A stretch of 64,000 nucleotides of DNA, from NCBI GenBank assembly GCA_035263845.1, contig DATFQY010000222.1, positions 1 through 64,000 on the forward strand. The letters run 5' to 3'. Position numbers and translations under genes: made by a program. The DNA is from JAWOLE01 sp035263845. Its GTDB lineage: Bacteria > Acidobacteriota > Thermoanaerobaculia > UBA5066 > Gp7-AA6. Positions 1-8,013 of the stretch are shown here, piece by piece. A model generated the notes under the pieces. The model had not been told where the DNA came from. It searched no databases and was given only the letters and a program-made list of their open reading frames with translations. Each line of letters begins with the position of its first letter. Position 1 is the stretch's first letter.

Positions 1-1117
1 CGGCCGAGGCCCGCAGGTCGCTTGCCATGAGGTTCGCGCCGGAGAGCCGCGTGGGCCCGGTCACCATGGCCGAGCGCCCGCGCAGGCGGATGTTCGCGCC
101 CATCCGCGCCAGCTCCGCGACGTGCTGGAAGCGGTTCTCGAAGATCGTCTCGGTGATCGTCGAGACGCCGTCCATCGTGGTCGCCATCGCCATCCACTGG
201 GCCTGGAGGTCCGTCGGGAAGCCGGGGTGGGGGGCAGTCTCGACGTCCAGGGCGCGGAGCCGGCCGGCGGCCAGGACTCGGAGGGAATCCTCTCCCTTCT
301 CGACGCTCGCCCCGGCCGCCTCGAGGTTGGAGATCAGCGACTCCAGGTCCTCGGGGCGGCAGCTTCGGACCGCGACGTCTCCGCGGGTCACGGTGGCGGC
401 GATCGCATAGGTGCCGGCCTCGATGCGGTCGGGCAGGACCCGGTGGGACGCGCCGTGGAGGCGCTCGACGCCTTCGACGGTGATCGTGGAGGTTCCCTCT
501 CCCGCGATGCGGGCGCCCATGGCGCGCAGAAGGAGCGCGAGGTCCACGACCTCCGGCTCCCGCGCCGCGTTCTCGACGACCGTGCGTCCCCTCGCGAGCG
601 AGGCGGCAAGGAGGACGTTCTCAGTGCCCGTGACGGTGACTCCCTCGAACGGGATCCGGGCGCCTTCGAGCCGGCCGGCTTTCGCCTCGACGTAGCCGTG
701 CTCGACTTCGACTTCGGCGCCCATGAGCCGGAACGCCGCAAGGTGCCTGTCGATCGGGCGGACCCCGATGGCGCATCCCCCGGGCAGCGAGACCCGGACC
801 CGGCCGCTCCTGGCGAGGAGAGGCCCGAGGACGAGCACCGAGGCGCGCATCTTCCGGACGAGGTCGTAGGGCGCGTCGGCGGAGCCGATCTCGCGCGCCT
901 CGATTACGGACTCGGCGCCCGTGGAGACATCGGCCCCGATGTGGCGCAGCAGCTTCACCATCGCACGGATGTCGGCGACGTCGGGCAGGTTCGCGAGGGT
1001 GACGGGCTCGCGAGTCAGGAGCGTGGCCGCGAGGCAGGGGAGCGCGGCGTTCTTCGCTCCGGACACGACGACATCCCCGGCGAGCCGGGCCGGCCCGTCC
1101 ACCTGGAACCTGTCCAC
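1..1117 (-). CDS. murA: UDP-N-acetylglucosamine 1-carboxyvinyltransferase MurA (3' end outside window)
   Basis: MurA transfers enolpyruvate from PEP to UDP-GlcNAc, the first committed step of peptidoglycan synthesis in the cytoplasm. The minus-strand translation starts at a GTG (MDRFQVDGPARLAGDVVVSG) and shows the EPSP-synthase-like fold with the family signatures SGAKNAALP near the N-terminus and LPGGCAIGVRPID, whose Cys is the PEP-binding catalytic residue (Cys115 in E. coli). About 372 codons are visible of a usual ~420, so the C-terminal ~50 residues lie beyond position 1. It is the last gene of the rpmE-prfA-prmC-murA group. A TAGAAT box ends 9 nt before the start codon, so a short-leader or leaderless transcript of its own is possible. 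Function is certain from the motifs; the GTG start is the most upstream one that keeps the usual MurA N-terminus. Confidence 0.95.
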   Translation of the reverse strand, partial: MDRFQVDGPARLAGDVVVSGAKNAALPCLAATLLTREPVTLANLPDVADIRAMVKLLRHIGADVSTGAESVIEAREIGSADAPYDLVRKMRASVLVLGPLLARSGRVRVSLPGGCAIGVRPIDRHLAAFRLMGAEVEVEHGYVEAKAGRLEGARIPFEGVTVTGTENVLLAASLARGRTVVENAAREPEVVDLALLLRAMGARIAGEGTSTITVEGVERLHGASHRVLPDRIEAGTYAIAATVTRGDVAVRSCRPEDLESLISNLEAAGASVEKGEDSLRVLAAGRLRALDVETAPHPGFPTDLQAQWMAMATTMDGVSTITETIFENRFQHVAELARMGANIRLRGRSAMVTGPTRLSGANLMASDLRASA

Positions 1118-1126
1118 GGTGCGGCG

Positions 1127-1132
1127 ATTCTA
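1127..1132 (-). promoter_or_regulatory. -10-like TAGAAT box 9 nt before the murA start
   Basis: TAGAAT on the minus strand, separated by 9 nt from the murA GTG. There is no purine-rich ribosome site between them. One of several genes here with this arrangement. Confidence 0.35.
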
Positions 1133-1150
1133 ATCGTCCATGTCCCGAGA

Positions 1151-1237
1151 AGGCAGGAGGGGAGGCGCGGAGGACGGGGGAGCGGAGGAGATCCCTAACT
1201 TTCTCCTCTGCGCCTGCGCTCCTCTGCTCCTCTGCTC
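1151..1237. repeat. G-rich/C-rich imperfect foldback between murA and prmC
   Basis: A purine-rich tract (GGAGGCGCGGAGGAC..., 1151-1187) is followed by a pyrimidine-rich tract built of CTCCTCTGC-like units (1203-1237). GGAGCGGAGGAG pairs with CTCCTCTGCTCC with one mismatch. It lies just after the prmC stop and may act as a termination/processing structure. It also resembles the short CTCTGCG-type dispersed repeats common in some high-GC genomes. Confidence 0.35.
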
Positions 1238-2075
1238 AATTTCGGCGGGCGACGGCGACGCGAGGAATCCCGTTGAGGTCCGGGTCGATCCGGACGAATC
1301 GCCACTGGGGACGTCCGGCGATCTCGCGGGACACGGGCTCGGACTGCCCGTAGCCGATCTCGAAGAGGAACGGGGCGTCGCTCTCGAGCAGGCGCGGCAG
1401 CTCGTTCAAGAGGTGGCGGATCGCCGCGAGCGCGTCCTCGCCCGCGAAGAGGGCTCGTTCGGGGTCGTGGTCGCGGACGGTCTTCGGGAGGGCGGCGCGC
1501 TCGGAGCGGGCGAGGTACGGCGGGTTGGACACCGCCAGGTCGAAGCGCGCCCGGCCGATGGAGGAGACCCAGTCGGCGGCCGCGAGGGAAAGCCGGGGAA
1601 GCGCGCCGTGACGGGCGGCGTTGGTCCGGGAGAGCGCCAGCGCCTCGAGCGACGCGTCCACGGCCACCGCCCGGGCTTCCGGCTTCTCCAGCAGGTACGT
1701 GATCGCGAGGACGCCGCTGCCCGTGCCCAGGTCGATGGCCCGACGGGAGCCGGGGGCCTCCGCCAGCGCGGCCGCGGCGAGGACTTCCGTCTCCGGACGC
1801 GGAACGAGCGCGCGGCGATCCACCCGGAAGGGCCTGCCGTAGAAATCCCACTCGCCGAGCAGGTGCTGCACCGGCTCGCCCGCGACGCGCCGGGCCCACA
1901 GCGCCCGGAATTTCGCCTCGTCGCGCGCCTCGAGCTCCAGTCGCGCGTCGAGCGACAGGGGGTTCCTGCCGCCCAACGCGTGTGCGAGGAGCAGCCGCGC
2001 GTCCCAGGGAGTCGCCTCGGCGCCGTTCTCCCGCGCGAGGCACTCGGCGGCTTCCAGGATCTCTTTCGCGGTCAT
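1236..2075 (-). CDS. prmC: Release factor glutamine methyltransferase PrmC (HemK)
   Basis: PrmC methylates the Gln of the GGQ motif of peptide release factors using S-adenosylmethionine. The 279-residue product has an N-terminal helical domain (about 1-75) that recognises the release factor. A Rossmann methyltransferase domain follows, with the SAM-binding IDLGTGSGVLAI motif near residue 115 and the catalytic NPPYLARSE motif (NPPY) near residue 180. Length is normal for the family. It follows prfA by 7 nt, so substrate and modifying enzyme are made together. No oddities seen. Confidence 0.96.
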   Translation of the reverse strand: MTAKEILEAAECLARENGAEATPWDARLLLAHALGGRNPLSLDARLELEARDEAKFRALWARRVAGEPVQHLLGEWDFYGRPFRVDRRALVPRPETEVLAAAALAEAPGSRRAIDLGTGSGVLAITYLLEKPEARAVAVDASLEALALSRTNAARHGALPRLSLAAADWVSSIGRARFDLAVSNPPYLARSERAALPKTVRDHDPERALFAGEDALAAIRHLLNELPRLLESDAPFLFEIGYGQSEPVSREIAGRPQWRFVRIDPDLNGIPRVAVARRN

Positions 2076-2082
2076 CGACCGC

Positions 2083-3162
<1,080 letters not shown>

Positions 3163-3281
3163 GGGCGTAAACCTCCGGCCGCCAGCTCAGGGCTGTCGGC
3201 GGGACAGAAATGGACCGGGACCGCTAGAGAGCGGTGAAAGAGTGGAGGACGAGAGCGCGGCGGTCGCTCAGCGCGAGGCTC

Positions 3282-3500
3282 CTAGGAGGCCGCGCCGGCC
3301 GTCTTCTTCTCGTAGCGCTTGCGGAACCGCTCGACCCGTCCGGCGGAGTCCACCAGCTTCTGCTTGCCGGTGAAGAAGGGGTGGCACTTGCTGCAGATCT
3401 CGATCCGCAGCTCCTTCTTGGTCGAGTGCGTCGTCCAGGTCTCGCCGCACGCGCAGTGGACGAGGACCTCGTGATACTCGGGGTGCAGGTTCTTCTTCAT
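3282..3500 (-). CDS. rpmE: 50S ribosomal protein L31 (zinc-binding type)
   Basis: Small ribosomal protein of the large-subunit central protuberance (72 aa). The N-terminus MKKNLHPEYHEVLVHCACGE and the pattern CAC...CSKCHPFFTGKQK are diagnostic, with Cys residues of the zinc-ribbon type L31. The open frame extends 13 codons upstream but the family always begins at MKKxLHP or similar, so the ATG at 3500 is chosen. The C-terminus VERFRKRYEKK is typical. Located about 120 nt before prfA, a common bacterial arrangement. Confidence 0.96.
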   Translation of the reverse strand: MKKNLHPEYHEVLVHCACGETWTTHSTKKELRIEICSKCHPFFTGKQKLVDSAGRVERFRKRYEKKTAGAAS

Positions 3501-3570
3501 GGAACCCGCAATCCTACCGCACGGGCGCCCCCGAATCAACCCGCCCGGCCTGGAGCGTCCCCGGATGTTC

Positions 3571-3576
3571 TAGAAT
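3571..3576 (+). promoter_or_regulatory. -10-like TAGAAT box 10 nt before the FHA-phosphatase start
   Basis: TAGAAT is followed by 10 nt and the GTG start at 3587. No Shine-Dalgarno-like sequence lies between, suggesting a leaderless or very short-leader mRNA. Confidence 0.35.
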
Positions 3577-3586
3577 CGGCTGCTCC

Positions 3587-5254
3587 GTGTTTTACCTGTA
3601 TGTGACCGCCCCCGGGATGCCGGCGCAGAAGTTCCTGCTCGACCGTCCCGTCACCACGATCGGCCGTTCCTCCATGAACGACCTCCCGATCTCCGACAAG
3701 ATGCTCTCGCGCCAGCACGCGCGGATCGTCCGGGACGGCAACGGCGGGTTGACTGTCGAGGATCTGGGTTCCCGCAACGGCACGTTCTTGAACGGCGAGC
3801 GCCTCGTCACCACCCAGCCGCTCAAGTCCGGCGACCGGATCACCGTGGGAGGCGTCACGCTCAAGGTCGAGTCCGAGTCCACGACCCGCGTCCGGATCGA
3901 CGAGATCGCGGGCGAAGACTCCCTCGACAATACGATCCTCAAGGCCTCTGCCGAGCTGCTGCGCAAGCCCACAGAGACGGATCCAAGGCTTCCGGCCGAG
4001 CAGCTCTCCAAGCTGATCGAGTCCCTCCGCGTCGTCAACGAGCTCACCATCGAGCTGCTGCGCGACGTCTCGGTGGACGAGCTGTTGAAGTTCCTCATGG
4101 ACAAGGTCTTCGAAACTCTGATGCCGGACCGTGCCGTCGTTCTGCTGCGCTCCAACGTTACAGGCGAGCTCGTGCCCGCGGTCGTCCGCGTGGCCGAAGG
4201 GATCTCCGCCGAGGACATCCGCCTCTCCAAGACGCTCGTCGCAGCGGTCGTCGAGAAGAAGAACGGACTGCTCCTGATGGACACGGCGACGGGTTCGGGC
4301 GTCTCCCTCTCCGAGTCCATCCGCCTCTCCGGGATCAAGTCGGTCCTCGCGGCGCCTCTGGAAAACGGCGGCGAGGTCGTCGGCCTGATCTACGTGGACT
4401 GCCGCATGGGTCACCGCTCCTTCGAGGAGGGGGACCTGCGGCTCCTGACCTCGCTCGCCAACGTCGCCGCCGCCAAGATCCAGAACGCCCGCCTGATGGC
4501 CGAGGCCGCGGAGAAGCGGCAGATGCAGAGGGAGTTCGCGCTGGCCCAGGAGATCCAGCAGCGGCTCCTGCCCGACAGCCCGCCCGCGGTCCCCGGCTAC
4601 GAGTTCTACGGCTCCAACCTCCCGTCGCGGCAGGTCTCCGGCGACTACTTCGACTTCCGCGGCCGGGGCGACGGAAAGTTCTACGCGACGATCGCCGACG
4701 TCTGCGGCAAGGGGATCGGGCCGGCACTCCTCATGGCGTCGCTCCAGGCGTCGTTCCACGCCTGGGCCGACGAGCAGGTCCCGGTGGCCGAGATGACGGG
4801 CCGCCTTTCGGAGGCGATCTCGAAGCGGGCCGGGTCCGACCGGTTCATCACGTTTTTCCTTTTGATCCTGGACCCGGCCACCGGCGTCATCGAGTACACC
4901 AACGCCGGCCATAACCAGGGGCTCGTCATCCGCAAGAACGGCACGATCGACGAGCTTCCCTCGCACGGCCTGCCGCTTGCGCTCTTCCCGGGCCGGCCTT
5001 ACGGCAGCTCGAAATTCTCGCTGGAGCCCGATGAGTTCGTCTGCCTCTATACCGACGGCATCACGGAGGCCTGCAATCCCGCCGGCGAGGAGTTCGGCCT
5101 CGAGCGCCTGAAGGCGTTCCTCAAGACGCAGGTCGGCAAGGACCCCGCCGTCGTGGACACGGGCCTCGCCAGGGTCCAGGAGGAGCACTCCGCCGGCGAG
5201 CCTTACGGCGATGACCGGACCATCCTGATTCTGCGACGCCAGCCGGTGAACTGA
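3587..5254 (+). CDS. FHA-GAF-SpoIIE (PP2C) signalling phosphatase
   Basis: Predicted cytoplasmic serine/threonine phosphatase of the RsbU/SpoIIE class, 555 aa. An N-terminal FHA domain (about 20-95: TIGRSSMNDL, LSRQHARI, LGSRNGTFLNG) should bind phosphothreonine peptides. A GAF domain follows (about 150-310), then a short coiled segment with ALAQEIQQRLLP. The PP2C-type domain (about 330-550) has the metal-binding GDYFDF, ADVCGKG and YTDGITEA motifs and a final GDDRTILIL. Such proteins usually dephosphorylate anti-sigma-factor antagonists. The FHA domain suggests input from a Ser/Thr kinase such as the one at 61007, though that link is inference. The GTG start is preceded by a TAGAAT box. Confidence 0.9.
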   Translation: MFYLYVTAPGMPAQKFLLDRPVTTIGRSSMNDLPISDKMLSRQHARIVRDGNGGLTVEDLGSRNGTFLNGERLVTTQPLKSGDRITVGGVTLKVESESTTRVRIDEIAGEDSLDNTILKASAELLRKPTETDPRLPAEQLSKLIESLRVVNELTIELLRDVSVDELLKFLMDKVFETLMPDRAVVLLRSNVTGELVPAVVRVAEGISAEDIRLSKTLVAAVVEKKNGLLLMDTATGSGVSLSESIRLSGIKSVLAAPLENGGEVVGLIYVDCRMGHRSFEEGDLRLLTSLANVAAAKIQNARLMAEAAEKRQMQREFALAQEIQQRLLPDSPPAVPGYEFYGSNLPSRQVSGDYFDFRGRGDGKFYATIADVCGKGIGPALLMASLQASFHAWADEQVPVAEMTGRLSEAISKRAGSDRFITFFLLILDPATGVIEYTNAGHNQGLVIRKNGTIDELPSHGLPLALFPGRPYGSSKFSLEPDEFVCLYTDGITEACNPAGEEFGLERLKAFLKTQVGKDPAVVDTGLARVQEEHSAGEPYGDDRTILILRRQPVN

Positions 5255-5277
5255 GCCCGCTCTTTCCGCTGACAGCA

Positions 5278-6624
5278 ATGAGCCGTCTCCTCGTCGAGGG
5301 AGCAACCCTGCTCGGACTGACGAGGAGGGACGACATCCGGCCAGCCACGGATCTCTTCGCTGCGAACGGCGTGATCCGCGCGGCCGGCGAGGACGCGGGG
5401 CGGCTCGCCCGCGAAGGCCGGGGGGAGGCGGTCCGCCTCGACGCCCGCGGCAAGTGGCTCCTGCCCGGGTTCGTCCAGTCGCACTTGCATCTGTGCCAGA
5501 CGCTCCTTCGAAACGGGCCGGACGACCTGGAGCTTCTGCCGTGGCTGCGCACTCACGTCTGGCCGGGGGAGGCGGCCCACGACGCCACCACGATGTCGGT
5601 CTCGGCGCGGCTCGGGCTCTCGGAGTCGCTCGCCTCGGGCGTGACGGCGGTCCTGGACATGGGGACCGTGAAGCACTCCGAATCGCTCTTCCAGGCCGCC
5701 GCGCGCTCGGGGGTCCGCTACCGCGGCGGCAACGTCCTGATGGACGATCCGCAGACGACGCCCGAGAACCTTCGGGCCTCCGCCCGCGAAGGGCTCGCCG
5801 AGACGGAGCGGCTCCGCGCGGCCTTCGACGGAGGGGAAGATGGCCGGCTCGGCGTGGCGGTCCAGCCTCGCTTCGCGGTCAGCTGCACCGACGGGCTGCT
5901 CCGGCAGGCGGCCGAGTACGCCGCGGCCAACGGCCTCGTGATTCACACGCACGCGTCGGAGAACCGCGGCGAGATCGATCTCGTCCGGCGGCGCACGGGA
6001 AAGGACAACGTCGAGTACCTCGACGACACCGGTCTTCTGACGGAGAGGACCTGCCTCGCGCACGCCGTGCACACGGGGGCGGAGGACTGGATGCGGCTTT
6101 CCGGGCGGCGGTCGAGCGTGGCCCACTGCCCGTCTTCCAACATGCGGCTGGCGTCCGGGATCGCGCCGGTCCGGGACCTGGCGCGCGCCGGGGTCAACGT
6201 CGCCCTCGGTTCGGACGGCGCGGCCTGCAACAACTCGCTCGATCCGTTCCGCGAGATGCGGCGGGCCGGCGACCTGGCCCAGGCGCGCGCGCCGTCCGAG
6301 AGGATCCAGGCGTTCGAGCTGCTCCGGATGGCGACGTGGAACGGGGCGCGCGCTCTGCACCTCGGCGGTCCGGAGGGGCTCGTCCCAGGGGGGCGGGCGG
6401 ATTTCGTCCTGCTCGACCCCGAGGCGGGGTGGTCGCTGCCCGACGAGTGGTCCGCGGAGCCTTACGGCGCGATCGTGCACTCGATGGGGCCGGCGAATGT
6501 CTTCGCGACGGTCGTCGCCGGCGTCATTCGTTACCGCGCGGGCGATCCGTCGGTCGGCGGATTGAAGCCCGAGCCGCACGAAGTGCGCGACGCGGTTCGA
6601 GCGTTGAGGTCCCGGATGGGCTAG
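5278..6624 (+). CDS. Amidohydrolase of the MtaD/TrzA (adenosine-type deaminase) family
   Basis: Metal-dependent deaminase, 448 aa, of the subtype-I amidohydrolase family that includes 5-methylthioadenosine/S-adenosylhomocysteine deaminase and 5'-deoxyadenosine deaminase. Visible motifs in order: PGFVQSHLHLCQ (HxH metal ligands, about 65), HTHASE (metal His, about 225), the LAHAVH motif, and GSDGAACNNSLDPFREMR (catalytic Asp, about 315). The C-terminal composite beta-sandwich GLVPGGRADFVLLD is typical. The SDGAAxNNxLDxFxEMR form points to nucleoside-type substrates rather than triazines, but the exact substrate cannot be fixed from sequence. It starts 23 nt after the phosphatase and is convergent with the response regulator. 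Confidence 0.82.
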   Translation: MSRLLVEGATLLGLTRRDDIRPATDLFAANGVIRAAGEDAGRLAREGRGEAVRLDARGKWLLPGFVQSHLHLCQTLLRNGPDDLELLPWLRTHVWPGEAAHDATTMSVSARLGLSESLASGVTAVLDMGTVKHSESLFQAAARSGVRYRGGNVLMDDPQTTPENLRASAREGLAETERLRAAFDGGEDGRLGVAVQPRFAVSCTDGLLRQAAEYAAANGLVIHTHASENRGEIDLVRRRTGKDNVEYLDDTGLLTERTCLAHAVHTGAEDWMRLSGRRSSVAHCPSSNMRLASGIAPVRDLARAGVNVALGSDGAACNNSLDPFREMRRAGDLAQARAPSERIQAFELLRMATWNGARALHLGGPEGLVPGGRADFVLLDPEAGWSLPDEWSAEPYGAIVHSMGPANVFATVVAGVIRYRAGDPSVGGLKPEPHEVRDAVRALRSRMG

Positions 6625-6630
6625 GGCGCC

Positions 6631-8013
6631 CTAGGTCTCGCGGCTCTGGATGTCCAGGCGCTTGATGATTTCGTGGAGGGTCGTGGGCTTCATGCGGAGC
6701 AGCTCGGCGGCCCGCTTCTGGACACCGCCGGTGCGCCGCAGCGCGGTGCGGACGAGCCGCCGCTCGTAGTCCTCGACGAGGTCCTTGTACGTCGAGCCGT
6801 TCTCCGGCAGCCGCACCGGCAGCTCCGCGCGGTCCGGCTGAAGGACGGTCTCCGGCAGCAGGTCCAGGCCGATCAGCCCGCCCGAGCACAGCACCACGGC
6901 CCGCTCGATCGCGTTCTCCAGCTCCCGCACGTTGCCCGGCCAGTTGTAGTCCAGCAGCGCGCGCAGCGCGTCGGGATGGAGCCCGCCGATCGTCTTGGAG
7001 TTCTCCGAGGCGTACAGCCGGACGAAGTGCTCGGCCAGCAGCGGAATGTCCTCCCGCCTCTCCCGAAGCGGTGGAATCGTGATCGTGATGACGCAGAGGC
7101 GGTAGTAGAGGTCGTCGCGGAACTTTCCCTCAGCGACCATCTGCTTCAAGTCCACGTTGGTCGCCGCGATGATCCGCACGTCCGCCTTCTGGGTCTCCAC
7201 CGACCCTACCCGCATGAACTCCTTCTCCTGGATGACGCGCAGCAGCTTCGCCTGCGTCTCCAGCGACACCGTCCCGATCTCGTCGAAAAAGATCGAGCCG
7301 CCCTCCGCCGCCTCGAAGAGCCCTTTCTTGTTGGCGACGGCGCCCGTGAAGGCGCCCCGCACGTGGCCGAAGAGGTTGGACTCCAGCAGGTCCGCCGGCA
7401 TCGAGCCGGAGTTGACCGTGACGAAGGGGGCGCCCGACCTGGGCGAGTGCGTGTGGATCGCGCGCGCGACGAGCTCCTTGCCGGTCCCGCTCTCTCCCTC
7501 GACGAGGATCGTGGACTTGGACGGCCCGGCCAGCCGGACGAGCTCGAAAACCCGCCGCATCCCCTCGGACTTGCCGACGATCCGGCCGAGGCCGTAGCGC
7601 TTGGAGAGCTCCTGCTTGAGCCTGCGGTTCTCCTCGGTCAGCTGGCGCTGCTCGGCGCCCTTCTCGACGGTGAGGAGGACCTCCTCGTTCTGGAACGGCT
7701 TGGGGATGTAGTGGAAGGCGCCCTCGCGCATCGCGGCGATGGCTCCCTCGATGGAGGAGTACGCCGTGACGATGACGACGACCGCGTCGGGATCGCGCCG
7801 GCGGATCTCCCGGAGCACGTCGAGGCCGGGCCGGTCGGGCAGCATCAGGTCGAGCAGCACGACGTCGAAGTTGTCCGGGTCGAAGGCGGCGAGCGCCTCC
7901 GAGGCGTCGGCGGCCGTGGTCACGTCGTAGCCCTGCCTCTCCAGAAGCGTTCCCAGGACGTCCCGGATCACCTCCTCGTCGTCCACGACGAGAAGTCGGA
8001 GCGGCCGGCTCAT
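6631..8013 (-). CDS. Sigma54-dependent response regulator (NtrC/AtoC type)
   Basis: Two-component transcription activator, 460 aa. Receiver domain 1-120 (VVDDEE acidic pocket, VVLLDLMLPDRPG phospho-acceptor Asp, VTAYSS, IPKPF). AAA+ domain about 145-380 with Walker A GESGTGKE, the intact GAFTGA sigma54-contact loop (HVRGAFTGA) and Walker B FFDEIG. C-terminal Fis-type HTH (about 415-460, GVQKRAAELLRMKPTTLHEI). The open frame extends upstream into the kinase gene, but MSRPLRLLVVDDEE is the natural receiver start and its ATG overlaps the kinase stop by 4 nt. Phosphorylated by the kinase at 8010-10775 by context. Confidence 0.95.
   Translation of the reverse strand: MSRPLRLLVVDDEEVIRDVLGTLLERQGYDVTTAADASEALAAFDPDNFDVVLLDLMLPDRPGLDVLREIRRRDPDAVVVIVTAYSSIEGAIAAMREGAFHYIPKPFQNEEVLLTVEKGAEQRQLTEENRRLKQELSKRYGLGRIVGKSEGMRRVFELVRLAGPSKSTILVEGESGTGKELVARAIHTHSPRSGAPFVTVNSGSMPADLLESNLFGHVRGAFTGAVANKKGLFEAAEGGSIFFDEIGTVSLETQAKLLRVIQEKEFMRVGSVETQKADVRIIAATNVDLKQMVAEGKFRDDLYYRLCVITITIPPLRERREDIPLLAEHFVRLYASENSKTIGGLHPDALRALLDYNWPGNVRELENAIERAVVLCSGGLIGLDLLPETVLQPDRAELPVRLPENGSTYKDLVEDYERRLVRTALRRTGGVQKRAAELLRMKPTTLHEIIKRLDIQSRET

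Noticed and set aside
3536..5305. 589-codon minus-strand frame opposite the FHA phosphatase
   Set aside because: The plus strand encodes intact FHA, GAF and PP2C motifs; the minus product is compositional noise.
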